Below, one piece after another: positions 26,712-36,349 of a stretch of 64,000 nucleotides of DNA. The DNA comes from JBCCCJ01 sp039029315 (GTDB lineage Bacteria > Bacteroidota > Bacteroidia > J057), in contig JBCCGK010000046.1 of assembly GCA_039029315.1 (NCBI GenBank), positions 19,656 through 83,655 of the forward strand, read 5' to 3'. Position numbers and translations under genes: made by a program. The notes under the pieces are model-generated. The model made no database searches and had not been told where the DNA came from. It saw only the letters and a list, made by a program, of their open reading frames with translations. Each line of letters begins with the position of its first letter. Position 1 is the first letter of the stretch.

Positions 26712-29700
26712 ATGAAAAAGCAAATACTCTTTCTCATATGGCTATTCTTTCTGAATAGCATCCCTTCCCTTTTTGCTCAGAGCGAGATCTTCAATGTCTA
26801 TCTAAGTCCACGCAATGTCGTGCCACCTGTCCGAAATGGGCAAGGGCTTGGAGACATGCGGATTTCCTATGATTCTGCCAATTGTAGCCTTAACTTTTTG
26901 GGAGGCTCACTCAGGGTAGAAGCAGGAGATACGATCCAGGATGTGATCCTTCAGGGATTGAGACCAGGACAGGCTAGGTTTGATATTGGGATTCCACCAG
27001 CCTTAAATATCAATTCAACTGTGATGTTTGATCCAGCTGCCCCTCACAAAGCTACCATTGGATTTGGTTCATCGATCAATTTCTCTTCAGATAACGATGC
27101 TGTGGCACTAAAGACTGCCTTCAGCAAGGATGCGATCTCTGTGGTGGTGTATACAAAAAAAGGTGGCGTTGTTCGTGGAGCCATACGAGGGGCACTTGGT
27201 AGGGATTTCGGCGTTTCAGGATTGGCTTCCTATACCGCCAATACCTATGGTAGCAATGTTGCTCCCCCTATCATCTCGGATGCCAAGGGCTCCTTTGAAG
27301 CCTTTACTGTCCAGAATAACCTTCTAATAACGGGTACGGTGAAGATGGAGAATGTTGAAGAAAGATTTGTCATGGCGACGCTTCGTACAGGGAAACCAGG
27401 CGAAAAAGGACAAGTCCTTGATACCTTAACGGCAAAAATTGATACAGTCAATGATTGTGTCATTTTTAATTTGAGAGACAATGGCACAATCCTGAACTAT
27501 CAGCAACAGGATCTTCTGGGACGTGGGATGTTCCATATTGCCATCCACACCCAAGAACATCCGATGGGTGAAATCCGAGATCAATTACAGATCGCGACAA
27601 GTTCTTACCGAACCAGACTCACAGGCTTGCATGCAGATAGACGGACGTGTTCGGGAGGCAACGGGCAAGTTACCTTATTTGTCGAAAGAGATAGTATTCT
27701 GAATGTCGTTGGGGTGATCAATGACCTGGGAAAAGACTTCGCGGAAGCGGCTATATACTGTGGCGCACCTGGCCAGCCAGGCACCAAACTGTTTGACTTG
27801 ACTTTTGGACCAGATTTTGGCTCAACGACCAGTGGAACCTTTGATCCATTTTTCAATCGATATGTGATGGATAGCCTCACCCAGGCCAAGCTTCGGCAAG
27901 GTTTGCTGTATGTCTATATCTCAACGGCATCATTTGATACCAAGACAGATCTTCGAGGGCATATATTTCCTGAATCCCAGATTCGGCTAGAAGGATTTTT
28001 CTCTGGAGATCAGGCCGTTCCTCCTACCAGAAATCAGACTACTGGAGAAATTGCCGTGAGTATCACAGATACTGTAGTCCATATTGAAGGCTCAGTGAAT
28101 CCATCTAATCCTGGTGATACCCTGGCGCCGGAAGTAGTCTTTGGTTTACCTGGAAAAAAGGGAACAACAGCCCTTCCACTGACAGCATTGGGAGACACAT
28201 TTGCGCAATCAGCGATTATTCCGGCAGACCAAAATCGATTTTCTATAACGTCTACGGAAGTCAGCAATTTTGTGCTAGGGAATGCTGCAATTGTCTGTCG
28301 GGGAGATACTTTTGCTGAAGAAGTTCGTGCAAACATTGGCATAGAAGCCAATCAGGCCTACTATGCCAGTATCTTTGGCACAGGTACCAGCCCAACGAAT
28401 GAGACAGATGCCTCCGGGGGGATCCATCTCTGGAAAAATGGTAATCAAATCACCCTGGCTGGGAGTATCAGTGGTGTTTCTGGAGGTATAGATTCTGAAG
28501 GAGGATTGACCATTGGTACAGGATTTTTTGGCGATACTGTAGCATCAACAATGAAGGTCGCGCATCGGGAAGATCCTGTGTCAGGGGACATCAGCGTCAG
28601 TGCCGATACGGTGTACCAATTGCCAGGCAGTCAGGATGATAGCATCAAAAAGATGTTGTTGGGGGTTTCTGTCAAGCGAGACTTTGTGTTGGAAGAAATT
28701 CTGGGAGGCACCTTTACCTCAGCTGAAGGGATCAGCTTTTATGCCAACCTCAAGGGAAGCAATGAGGTTGATCCTGTCCGTTCTCCTGCCAGCGGGAAAG
28801 TCTTGTTTAATCTCTTTGGGAACACCTTGATCTATGCTGGAAAAGTTGAAAACCTGAAAGGAAAAACCATGCCTGATGGCAGTCGCATTTATATGGGCGC
28901 AGCTGGAAGTAATGGGTCTGAAGTAGGGGAAATGGTAGGCCTTTTTCCTGGAGGAAACCCGAAGACTGTCCACTATCACTCTTTGAATGGAGAGTTCGAC
29001 AACTTTATAGAGCTCACCATGCAGCAAGTCGCAGCCTTGAAAGCGGGCCTGTTGTATATGAATATTTCGACAGATTCTTTTCCCGAGGGAGAAATTCGTG
29101 GACAAATCTTGCCCCTATCTAATGAAATCCCAACAGAAGCTCCTACGCTTAATTCCTCTACCACAATTCCTAGCCTGAACACCTTCCATGTGCAAGGATT
29201 TGACTTGAGCTGGTCTGCAGGATTAGACAATAATGAACAGAAGAATTATCTGCTGGAAATCGGAACAAATCCAATGCTCTCCAATCCCGCAATATTTGTC
29301 AATGTGCCAGCTGCAACCACTTACTCCCTACAACCCAATGATATTTTTGCGCTGGATGCGGCCCTGCTTCAGCAGATGGTAGCGACAGGGGATACGGCGA
29401 TTCTGTATGGCCGGATCAGCCTTTCAGATGGGAGTGAATGCAAAGAAGGTATGATCGTTCCATTTGAAGTAATCCGCTTATCTCCCGCAACAGGAATATC
29501 GCGGGACCAATTTGAGGATATTTCCTTCAATTTTTTTCCCAATCCAGTAAGAGATATCCTGCATCTGAGTTTTGAGAGTCCTTCTCGAATAGCGGGGAGT
29601 TTGACTGTTCTGGATATAACTGGAAAACAACTGTACAAGGAAGTGATTACACTTTCTCCGGGTCCCCAGCAACACAGCCTGTTCCTTCATCAATTGTCAG

Positions 29701-29774
29701 ATGGCTTCTATCAGCTTGTCATTGAGATTCAAGGAAAAGGAATCTTGACTGAGAAATTAATCATTCGACGATAA
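26712..29774 (+). CDS. Multi-CHRD-domain T9SS secreted protein
   Basis: The 1020-aa exported protein begins with a signal peptide (MKKQILFLIWLFFLNSIPSLFAQ). It holds about six tandem CHRD (chordin-type) units, each about 125-145 aa, recognisable by their ends: VRGAIRGAL, GEIRDQLQI, LRGHIFPES, VRANIGIEA, a divergent LEEILGG, and GEIRGQILPL. Units 2 to 4 and 6 are the best conserved. A fibronectin-III-like module (FDLSWSAGLDNNEQKNYLLEI) and a T9SS domain (FNFFPNPVRDILHLSF to EKLIIRR) follow. CHRD function in bacteria is unknown; repeats suggest an adhesin or matrix protein. The next gene starts 32 bp later and is also a T9SS cargo. Confidence 0.88.
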   Translation: MKKQILFLIWLFFLNSIPSLFAQSEIFNVYLSPRNVVPPVRNGQGLGDMRISYDSANCSLNFLGGSLRVEAGDTIQDVILQGLRPGQARFDIGIPPALNINSTVMFDPAAPHKATIGFGSSINFSSDNDAVALKTAFSKDAISVVVYTKKGGVVRGAIRGALGRDFGVSGLASYTANTYGSNVAPPIISDAKGSFEAFTVQNNLLITGTVKMENVEERFVMATLRTGKPGEKGQVLDTLTAKIDTVNDCVIFNLRDNGTILNYQQQDLLGRGMFHIAIHTQEHPMGEIRDQLQIATSSYRTRLTGLHADRRTCSGGNGQVTLFVERDSILNVVGVINDLGKDFAEAAIYCGAPGQPGTKLFDLTFGPDFGSTTSGTFDPFFNRYVMDSLTQAKLRQGLLYVYISTASFDTKTDLRGHIFPESQIRLEGFFSGDQAVPPTRNQTTGEIAVSITDTVVHIEGSVNPSNPGDTLAPEVVFGLPGKKGTTALPLTALGDTFAQSAIIPADQNRFSITSTEVSNFVLGNAAIVCRGDTFAEEVRANIGIEANQAYYASIFGTGTSPTNETDASGGIHLWKNGNQITLAGSISGVSGGIDSEGGLTIGTGFFGDTVASTMKVAHREDPVSGDISVSADTVYQLPGSQDDSIKKMLLGVSVKRDFVLEEILGGTFTSAEGISFYANLKGSNEVDPVRSPASGKVLFNLFGNTLIYAGKVENLKGKTMPDGSRIYMGAAGSNGSEVGEMVGLFPGGNPKTVHYHSLNGEFDNFIELTMQQVAALKAGLLYMNISTDSFPEGEIRGQILPLSNEIPTEAPTLNSSTTIPSLNTFHVQGFDLSWSAGLDNNEQKNYLLEIGTNPMLSNPAIFVNVPAATTYSLQPNDIFALDAALLQQMVATGDTAILYGRISLSDGSECKEGMIVPFEVIRLSPATGISRDQFEDISFNFFPNPVRDILHLSFESPSRIAGSLTVLDITGKQLYKEVITLSPGPQQHSLFLHQLSDGFYQLVIEIQGKGILTEKLIIRR

Positions 29775-29806
29775 CAATCTTTCATCAATACTCAACAAAT
29801 CATATA

Positions 29807-32122
29807 ATGAAAAAGCAAGGAACGCTATTCTTATTACTGGCCTTTCTTCTTGGTAGCATCCTCTGCACCTTTGGTCAGATAAAACACAATCATGCAGATG
29901 CTCCTCCCGGAATCTTTGATAAAATCACAGGAACATTACATGGCGATCAACCTGTATATGTTGGTGGTTTTGCCAATAAAGGGGGCTATGCAGCAGTAGG
30001 CTATACGGCAAGATTTGCCCAGCCATTTGATGATATTCTCATTATTCGCCTGGATCATGAAGGGAATGTGATCTATTCCCGAACCCTCCGCACGCCATCT
30101 GGTGAGCAGGCCCGGGGAATTAGCCGCCGCAACCAACATAACTTTTTTGTGGCTGGCTATGCGCCCCATCCTGGAGGAAATTTAGAATTTGATCCTGTTC
30201 TGATCAAAATGGACAATGATGGCAATACGATTTGGGCCAATACCTATGGAGATCCCGGAACGGGTTTCGGGGATCAATTCAGCGCTGTGACGCATGATGG
30301 GAATGGAGGAGCTTTCGCGACAGGACGGATGTACAGCAGTGTCCTGGCCACCAAAGTGGACTCTAATGGCAATGTACAGTGGGCAGGTACCCATGGCATG
30401 GGAGGAGGAAATTCTGTCATCCAAACAAGTGATGGCGGATATTTGATTGTGGGGGAAAACAGTGTACGCACCAAAGTCATCAAACTCTCAGCCAATGGCA
30501 CCCGTGAATGGGTGAAAGAATACGGAAATGGTGTCTCGATGAGTGGCAAAAGTGTCGTGGAAAATGACAAAGGCTATCTCGTAGCTGGGGTTGCGAATCG
30601 GCCGCTCAGAGGGGATGATGGCTTTTTGATGCAATTGGACTTCCTCGGAGATACCATGTGGACCAAGGCTTATGGCAATCCTATCGACAATACCTTCTCG
30701 ATGGTCGATCTCTTTGATGACAGCAGTGTGGCAGCAATGGCTATTGCTGGTACCTACCATCATGGCAGCAATGGCAACAAGCACTCCTGGATGATGACCC
30801 TGGATGAAGATGGAGATACCCTTGCCCAAAGCTTTTACCAATCTCGTTCAGGAGGGGTGGAATTAACAGGCGGAATCATCAACAATTATGGAGGGATTCT
30901 GGGAATTGGGTTAGATTTTGGCAGCTACAGACCCGGAGATGGGAACTTTTACTTCCTAAGTACAGATACCATTCTGCGCAGTGAAGGCTGTCCACCGATC
31001 AATCTGAATATATCAGATTTTACCATTGATGATATGTCGGTCACGATCACCAATGATACCGTATTCAATCCGCTGAGTCCGGAACTACTACCCATTACCT
31101 TTACAGTTCTCGATACCATGATTGATACGGACACCTCGATTGTAGGCGAATTTACCGGAGCTATCAAGCTGGATAATTTTCCCTTTACCAAAGCAATTAT
31201 AGAAGTATATGGCGCACCAGATGGAGATACCTTATACCATCCTCTGGGAGATACGATCAAGGTCGATAGTACAGGGAAATGGAAGTGGGACTACAACCAA
31301 TTGTTTGATTCTGAATATCCATATGGCGACAAAAGATGGCCCTCCTTCTATATTGCTGCAAGTCCTGATACCATTCCCAACCACAACGTGCTCAAGACCT
31401 ATGCGCCTTTCGGTGTGCGTTGGTATGAGGCCACCAAACAGGAAATGAATGGATGCAAGGTCCAACAGATCCCTATCGATATGACTTCCTACCAACCCTA
31501 TCCTTTAGGGAATGGGACTTTTGGCGGGCAAGTCATCGCAGGCAAAGACCATCCTGATCTGACATTAGAATCTCCTATTCCCAATATTCCCATCATCCTG
31601 AGAGATGAGAACCATATCGTCATAGGACAAAGCCTTACTGATGAAAATGGAAGGTTTCAGTTTGAGGATGTGCCTGATTTTCCAATAGGAAGAACCTATG
31701 AATTTGATATAGATATTCCAGCTCTAGCCCTCATCAATCCGCATGAAAACATCAGCCCTCATGCACGATTCTCAGGCGATCCTTCCTATGATTATGTTGT
31801 AGGACGAAACACCATCCTTGGAATCGTAACAACCGACACAACAACAGCTATTCACGATCCCCTGACAGATGTCTTTCAACTGTCTCTGGCACCCAATCCA
31901 GCACAAGAAGAGGTACGAGTAGAATTTCTGGTTCCCGAATCAGAAGCCAGTCTTGTCTTGACAGATATGCTTGGGCGAGAGGTGTATCGACATCATGAGA
32001 AGTTGGGAAGAGGCACACATTCCCTTCGCATTTCTCTAACAACTATGGATGCAGGTCTATATATCGCCAGAGTGGAGAGCACAACTCTTGGCATGCAGCT
32101 CCAAAAACTCCTCATTAAGTGA
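29807..32122 (+). CDS. T9SS secreted beta-propeller plus SdrB-like protein
   Basis: The 771-aa protein carries a signal peptide (MKKQGTLFLLLAFLLGSILCTFGQ). Repeats of the type DxxGNxIxxxTYGxPG and GGYLIVGE (residues about 40-380) are typical of a Bacteroidota beta-propeller that reads as delta-60/kelch-like. A linker rich in Thr and Asp (about 390-560) and a Cna-B/SdrD-like module (PIPNIPIILRDENHIVIGQSLTDENGRFQFEDVP) come next. The protein ends in a T9SS domain (FQLSLAPNPAQEEVRVEF to LQKLLIK). It is likely a surface-exposed structural or binding protein. It appears to be co-transcribed with the CHRD gene. Confidence 0.85.
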   Translation: MKKQGTLFLLLAFLLGSILCTFGQIKHNHADAPPGIFDKITGTLHGDQPVYVGGFANKGGYAAVGYTARFAQPFDDILIIRLDHEGNVIYSRTLRTPSGEQARGISRRNQHNFFVAGYAPHPGGNLEFDPVLIKMDNDGNTIWANTYGDPGTGFGDQFSAVTHDGNGGAFATGRMYSSVLATKVDSNGNVQWAGTHGMGGGNSVIQTSDGGYLIVGENSVRTKVIKLSANGTREWVKEYGNGVSMSGKSVVENDKGYLVAGVANRPLRGDDGFLMQLDFLGDTMWTKAYGNPIDNTFSMVDLFDDSSVAAMAIAGTYHHGSNGNKHSWMMTLDEDGDTLAQSFYQSRSGGVELTGGIINNYGGILGIGLDFGSYRPGDGNFYFLSTDTILRSEGCPPINLNISDFTIDDMSVTITNDTVFNPLSPELLPITFTVLDTMIDTDTSIVGEFTGAIKLDNFPFTKAIIEVYGAPDGDTLYHPLGDTIKVDSTGKWKWDYNQLFDSEYPYGDKRWPSFYIAASPDTIPNHNVLKTYAPFGVRWYEATKQEMNGCKVQQIPIDMTSYQPYPLGNGTFGGQVIAGKDHPDLTLESPIPNIPIILRDENHIVIGQSLTDENGRFQFEDVPDFPIGRTYEFDIDIPALALINPHENISPHARFSGDPSYDYVVGRNTILGIVTTDTTTAIHDPLTDVFQLSLAPNPAQEEVRVEFLVPESEASLVLTDMLGREVYRHHEKLGRGTHSLRISLTTMDAGLYIARVESTTLGMQLQKLLIK

Positions 32123-32143
32123 GGATTAAGGCGTTTCAGTGAG

Positions 32144-32161
32144 CCCGCCAGCAAGGGCGGG
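32144..32161. terminator. GC-rich hairpin between convergent genes
   Basis: CCCGCC (32144-32149), a 6-nt loop, and GGCGGG (32156-32161) form a compact stem just after the propeller gene (stop at 32122) and 50 bp before the end of the convergent DUF1801 gene. It plausibly terminates either transcript. No U-tract follows directly. Confidence 0.45.
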
Positions 32162-32210
32162 AGGATAGAGCTGTTTATACTTTCTCTCAGGCATAGAATT
32201 TCCCGACTTA

Positions 32211-32570
32211 TCAAGGTTTCTGATAAGCCTGTGGGACGAAGAAGGCAAGTTTTCCCATCGTTTGCTGGTCCATAGATGTTATCTTGAGATGCCTGCGGTA
32301 TTTGCCTTTGCCTTCCAACAGCTTCTCAGGATCATTCATGAGATAGCCATTGCCGAACTCCATAGAGACATGATGGGTATAGGCAAAAAGGCCTGCAAAA
32401 TCTTCTTCCAACGAAAACAAGATGCCTCCATACATCATACGTTCCTTAGCGTCGGGATACTGCTCAAACAAGATGGCTCTGGCAGCCAGGATGATTTGAT
32501 ATTTTGGAGAATCGACGATCTGAAGATTGTCGAGAAAAGCCTGCACTTTCTGATCGGATGAGGTAGACAT
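32211..32570 (-). CDS. DUF1801 domain protein
   Basis: The 119-aa protein matches the small DUF1801 (YdhG-like) fold: an N-terminal helix VQAFLDNLQIVDSPKYQIILAAR, the block ERMMYGGILFSL, AYTHHVSMEFGNG, and a basic C-terminal RRHLKITSMDQQ. Members are cytoplasmic; one branch (frataxin-like Fra in Bacillus) has been linked to iron delivery, but most are uncharacterised. No metal cluster motif is present. ATG at 32570. It is isolated, between a T9SS gene and the Tn3 remnant. Confidence 0.8.
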   Translation of the reverse strand: MSTSSDQKVQAFLDNLQIVDSPKYQIILAARAILFEQYPDAKERMMYGGILFSLEEDFAGLFAYTHHVSMEFGNGYLMNDPEKLLEGKGKYRRHLKITSMDQQTMGKLAFFVPQAYQKP

Positions 32571-32650
32571 GTGATTGACACATTGACAATTGAGACAATG
32601 AAGATATGGCAGGTTGGATTCTCTGGAACAAAGGTAGGGATTTTCAGGAA

Positions 32651-33030
32651 CTATAGGATGGGCTCATCAATTTTTAGATGCTGGGAGACACTGATTAAGG
32701 TCTGTTTCTGTTCATCCTTTTCTGTATTGACAATCTTATTGGATACATACAGGTAATTCCAACAAATGATGGCACTTTTAATCAGTCGTTTGCAGGCCTC
32801 AGCAATGCGTTGTTCGTGCCTATTTGGGAAAATCATTCTCCCCCATTGGCGAAAAAGACAGCCTTTGAAAGACGGTTAGATAATTCTACTTTGTTGAGTT
32901 GTCGCTGAACGATTTGTCTAAACTCCAGGTCATCAACGTACTGAAGGATATAGATGCTTTTAATGATCTTGCCATATTCTTTGAGCGTCTGGTATACCGG
33001 GTGTTGCCCTGGAGATTTCAGATATCTATT
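32651..33030 (-). pseudogene. Tn3-family transposase C-terminal remnant, frameshifted
   Basis: Two overlapping minus-strand pieces together match the end of Tn3-type TnpA. Piece one (33030-32833, 65 codons) contains QHPVYQTLKEYGKIIKSIY and QLNKVELSNRLSKAVFF. Piece two (32836-32651) continues with NRHEQRIAEACKRLIKSAI and CWNYLYVSNKI. They are separated by a -1 frameshift within GGAGAATGA, where TGA ends piece one and an overlapping ATG opens piece two. The DDE catalytic part is missing. Start of piece one is only the first codon after a stop at 33031-33033. The remnant faces away from, and abuts, the truncated AraC gene. It marks this as a region of past transposition. Confidence 0.78.
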
Positions 33031-33037
33031 TCAATGA

Positions 33038-33595
33038 TTTAAGAATAGCCATAAAAGCAGGAAAAGGAGATATGAAGCCTTGCATTTATCCGAAAAGGAG
33101 ATGATAGCACTAAAAGAGTTGGTAAATAAAATCGATTTTGAAATCAATCAGAATTTGGATCGGCATTCTCATGAACTAATCATCCAAAATTTAGAACTAA
33201 TATTAAAATATTGCCATCGGTATTACGACCGTCAATTTTATTCCAGGACCATTTTAAATAAAGACTTAATCGCTGAATTCGAACAATTTATTAAGAACTA
33301 CATTTCCGCCGAAAAATTATTAGAAACCGGGATTCCAACAGTTCAGCAATGTGGTGATGCCTTGAATATGTCTGGACACTACTTAAGTGACATGCTGAGA
33401 GCAGAGACAGGTAAAAGTGCCAAAGAGCATATCACCACGGCAGTCATAGATAAAGCAAAAATACAGTAATTAAATTCACCAGAATCTGTTAGCAGAATTG
33501 CTTATGATTTGGGATTTAAATATCCGAATCATTTCAGCAAGTTGTTTAAAGCACAAACCGGAATGAGTCCAAGCGAATATAGAAGGTCAAACTAA
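33038..33595 (+). pseudogene. AraC-type regulator, N-terminally truncated and broken by a nonsense codon
   Basis: Open frame from 33038, after a stop at 33035-33037, encodes the linker and HTH region of an AraC protein (YEALHLSEKEM, then LELILKYCHRYYDRQF). The frame meets TAA at 33467-33469 and continues without shift through SVSRIAYDLGFKYPNHFSKL to GMSPSEYRRSN, ending TAA at 33593. In relatives the position is typically Leu, so TTA to TAA is a simple nonsense change. The N-terminal sensory domain is absent; the truncation coincides with the Tn3 remnant. The intact part has no plausible ATG, only a TTG at 33080. A non-functional gene is most likely. Confidence 0.78.
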
Positions 33596-33723
33596 CCTCT
33601 GCAGAATGTAAGTGAGTTTAACATTAGAAGGTTGAAAAGAACAGAGGGGTTGGAATGGGTTATAGAATTTAGCCCAGTATTTCAACCTCAAACTCGCATA
33701 GAAAATTTGAATTGTTAATGTAG

Positions 33724-35307
33724 TCATTCAATTTCCACTGCCCTTCGTCCATGCTCAACGACAAAGTTGGCGCGAGTGATCAATGGCGCTCCTCGTTTCG
33801 TAACAAATTCGACAGCCTGAAAATCGGTCTTCCATTCGCTGGGGGTGACCACACATTTCACATATCCGCGTTCGCGGGAATGAAACTTCAGGAAGGGGTT
33901 ATCGCGCATGAGGCCCTCGTATCCATCCGGTTTCAGCGAACCGTCACCGCCGGAAGTAATGGAAGTCCCTACGAACTCCACACCCACGGTCTTTTCTTCA
34001 GGTCGGCTATAATCTACTTTCAGTTCGTTGACCCAATTGGAGTGGATATCACCCGTCAATACGATGGGATTGGATATGTTCTCATTTCCCAGGAAATTCA
34101 TCAACCGTCTTCGGCTTGCATCGTATCCCGGCCACTGATCGACGGAAAATCTTTGCCCTGCTCCGGGATCCCGATCGATGCTCGCCATCATAACCTGTTG
34201 TGCCAGGACATTCCAGCGGGATTTCGAGCTCCGCAGTTGTTTTGCCAGCCATTTTTCCTGCCTGGTGCCCAGCATCGTAGCCTTGGGGTCGAATACAGCG
34301 TCACATAGTGGGCCACTTTTATCACCACAGGGTTGATCGGTGCGGTATTGGCGGGTATCCAGAACATTGAATTCGAGTAATCGGCCGAACTGTATGTTGC
34401 GATACAACTTCATATCCGGCCCACGCGGGATGGCTGCCCGCCGCAACGGCATGTGCTCATAGTAGGCTTGGTAGGCATTCGCACGACGCAAGAGAAATGC
34501 TTCCCGCGCAATGCCCGCCTCTTCCGACACGGCATTTGCATAGTTGTTGTCAAACTCGTGATCATCCCAGGTGAGGATCCAGGGAGCGGCGGCGTGAACG
34601 GCTTGCAGCGCCGGATCCATTTTGTATTGAGAGATGCGTCGCCGGTAATCATCGAGGGTTTGGATCTCTTCCCCAATATGTTTTCGGACGCGACCGTCTT
34701 TTCCCGCGTATTCGTAAATGTAATCCCCCAGGTGGATGACCAGATCCAGCGACTCCTCAAGCATGTGTTCATAGGCAGTGAAGTAGCCAGATTCGAAATG
34801 CTGGCAAGAGGCGAAAGCGAACTGGAATTTGTCTATCATCGCTTTTTTAGCGGGAGTTGTCCGCGTCCGCCCGACAGGACTGACTTCGCCACCGGCTTTA
34901 AATTGGTAGAAATACCAACGATCCGGTTCCAGACCCTGCACTTCTACGTGAACAGAATGAGCCAGCTCCGGTGTTGCAATCTCCTGCCCGGCAGCTACGA
35001 CCTGTGACATGTTTTCATCTTTGGCCACCATCCAATCGACGGCGACATTGATCAATGGCATTCCGCCGCCCTCCAGCGGTTTGGGGGCAAGACGGGTCCA
35101 CAATACAAAACCATCGGCGGCCGGATCTCCTGACGCAATGCCCAATTGGAAAGGATAATCCGAGAAGGGAAGGCGTTTTCGAACCAACGATTGAAGTGGA
35201 AAATCGATCAATAAGGGCCAGGCTGCCGCTGAATAGAAGCCGGCTCGGAGGAGCGTACGTCGGCGTCGGCGATTTTCTATTAAAAAACTTGAATGTTTGT
35301 CCGGCAT
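33724..35307 (-). CDS. phoD: Alkaline phosphatase D, Tat-exported
   Basis: The 527-aa protein belongs to the PhoD calcium/iron-dependent phosphodiesterase-phosphatase family, releasing phosphate from phosphate esters outside the cytoplasm. Start at 35307 gives a Tat-type signal (ENRRRRRTLLRAGFYSAAAWPLL). An N-terminal Ig-like domain (FQLGIASGDPAADGFVLWTRL) precedes the catalytic part. Visible motifs are FAFASCQHFESGYF, LVIHLGDYIYEY, WDDHEFDNNYAN, and VLTGDIHSNWV. Base composition looks G+C richer than neighbours (for example GCGGCCGGATC), and the gene lies beside Tn3 and AraC debris, so transfer is possible. It does not appear to be in an operon; the gap to the GrpB gene is 346 bp. Confidence 0.92.
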   Translation of the reverse strand: MPDKHSSFLIENRRRRRTLLRAGFYSAAAWPLLIDFPLQSLVRKRLPFSDYPFQLGIASGDPAADGFVLWTRLAPKPLEGGGMPLINVAVDWMVAKDENMSQVVAAGQEIATPELAHSVHVEVQGLEPDRWYFYQFKAGGEVSPVGRTRTTPAKKAMIDKFQFAFASCQHFESGYFTAYEHMLEESLDLVIHLGDYIYEYAGKDGRVRKHIGEEIQTLDDYRRRISQYKMDPALQAVHAAAPWILTWDDHEFDNNYANAVSEEAGIAREAFLLRRANAYQAYYEHMPLRRAAIPRGPDMKLYRNIQFGRLLEFNVLDTRQYRTDQPCGDKSGPLCDAVFDPKATMLGTRQEKWLAKQLRSSKSRWNVLAQQVMMASIDRDPGAGQRFSVDQWPGYDASRRRLMNFLGNENISNPIVLTGDIHSNWVNELKVDYSRPEEKTVGVEFVGTSITSGGDGSLKPDGYEGLMRDNPFLKFHSRERGYVKCVVTPSEWKTDFQAVEFVTKRGAPLITRANFVVEHGRRAVEIE

Positions 35308-35653
35308 GTGTAGGAGATGAATTGGCCTGCAATAATTGAACTTCAATGTACGGAACTTTTGACAAATCCTGATCATTACCCCTGTTGCAATCGAAACACA
35401 TGCGGCCAACAAAAGACAATCACAGAATTCGTTAAAGGATGGCTGCAGGTGTTACAACCAGAGAAATCTGTTGCCGCTCCTGCTGCGAATGCGATGTTGT
35501 ATTAATTGTTGCCCTCTGGTTGCTGACTTGCACCGCTGATCGAAAGAAGGAGCAGGCAAGCGAGGAGGGTGTGAGATTCTACGTCTATGTCGACTGCAAT
35601 GAGATAGCCACATTGTTTAAGAAAGTTGAGCTGTCGTTCTCTGGCTCCCATAT
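35308..35653. other. 346-bp gap between phoD and the GrpB gene, no supported gene
   Basis: Short frames on both strands (for example 35502-35651 minus, 49 codons, starting 2 bp after the GrpB stop, and a Cys-rich plus-strand frame from 35439) show no recognisable motif. The sequence shares the mixed composition of the flanking accessory patch and may be decayed coding DNA. Confidence 0.45.
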
Positions 35654-36187
35654 TCAAGATTTTGTTGTTTGCCCATAGCCTGCTGCCACAGCTTTGGTGA
35701 GGACTTCTAGGATAAAATCTGTTTTTCCCTCCAAATATTCAGCAATGCCATCTCGATTGTGTGCTTCCAGTTTCAATTTCAATTCGCCATACGCCTGAGA
35801 AACTGCCGGATGATCTCGAAGATAATCCCGGAAAATCAGCAAGCGTTGTCCATGAATATTGTTGCTTTCACAGACATGTGCCTTATGTGTCCGCTGACCA
35901 TCCACATCCTTGCTGAAGTAGTGCCGACCTACCAAACCGCATTCCCCTCGAACCTGATAGCCTAGTTGATGCATCCCTTCATTGATGGCCTCAATATGTG
36001 CCAGAGAAGGAATGATGATCAGTAGATCGATTTCAGGCTTGGCAGTAAGGCCAGGAACAGCCGTACTGCCGACATGGTAGATTTCCCGAAAATAAGGACG
36101 AATAAACTGAGATAATTGAGCCTTTTCTTCTCGAAATCGCTTTGGCCAGTCATCAGAGTAAGGAACAATAGGAGAGGTGAGAGGCAT
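35654..36187 (-). CDS. GrpB/UPF0157 family nucleotidyltransferase-like protein
   Basis: The 177-aa protein has the UPF0157/GrpB signature: YSDDWPKRFREEKAQL, the HVGSTAVPGLTAKPEIDLL block (a nucleotidyltransferase-type GS motif with acidic residues), RHYFSKDVDGQRTHKAHVCE, and a C-terminal KTDFILEVLTKA helix. Some relatives are fused to dephospho-CoA kinase, but the stand-alone protein has no proven reaction. Soluble, no signal peptide. ATG at 36187. It is a single gene with no clear partner. Confidence 0.85.
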   Translation of the reverse strand: MPLTSPIVPYSDDWPKRFREEKAQLSQFIRPYFREIYHVGSTAVPGLTAKPEIDLLIIIPSLAHIEAINEGMHQLGYQVRGECGLVGRHYFSKDVDGQRTHKAHVCESNNIHGQRLLIFRDYLRDHPAVSQAYGELKLKLEAHNRDGIAEYLEGKTDFILEVLTKAVAAGYGQTTKS

Positions 36188-36243
36188 GGGATGTTGTGTT
36201 TAATACATGCTAAAGACGATCGTCAAGCCTCACCTGTTGGAAC

Positions 36244-36317
36244 GAACACAGAGACACGGAGACACAGAGCGATTGCTAATCAGCTGATTATCTCTGTAAC
36301 TCATTACCTCTGTGTTC
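36244..36317. repeat. Inverted repeat built from ACACAGAG units
   Basis: GAACACAGAG (36244-36253) is mirrored by CTCTGTGTTC (36308-36317). Between them lie further ACACGGAGACACAGAG units, a palindrome AATCAGCTGATT, and the reverse unit TCTCTGT. Similar CACAGAGACACGGAGACACAGAG runs are known from memory as dispersed repeats in many bacteria. It probably folds as a hairpin between two minus-strand genes. Confidence 0.5.
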
Positions 36318-36349
36318 TATTGCCTCCTATCTCTGTTTCTCAAATGGCC

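Noticed and set aside
35439..35678. A 79-codon Cys-rich plus-strand frame
   Set aside because: No homology is recognised, and it overlaps the end of the GrpB gene on the other strand.
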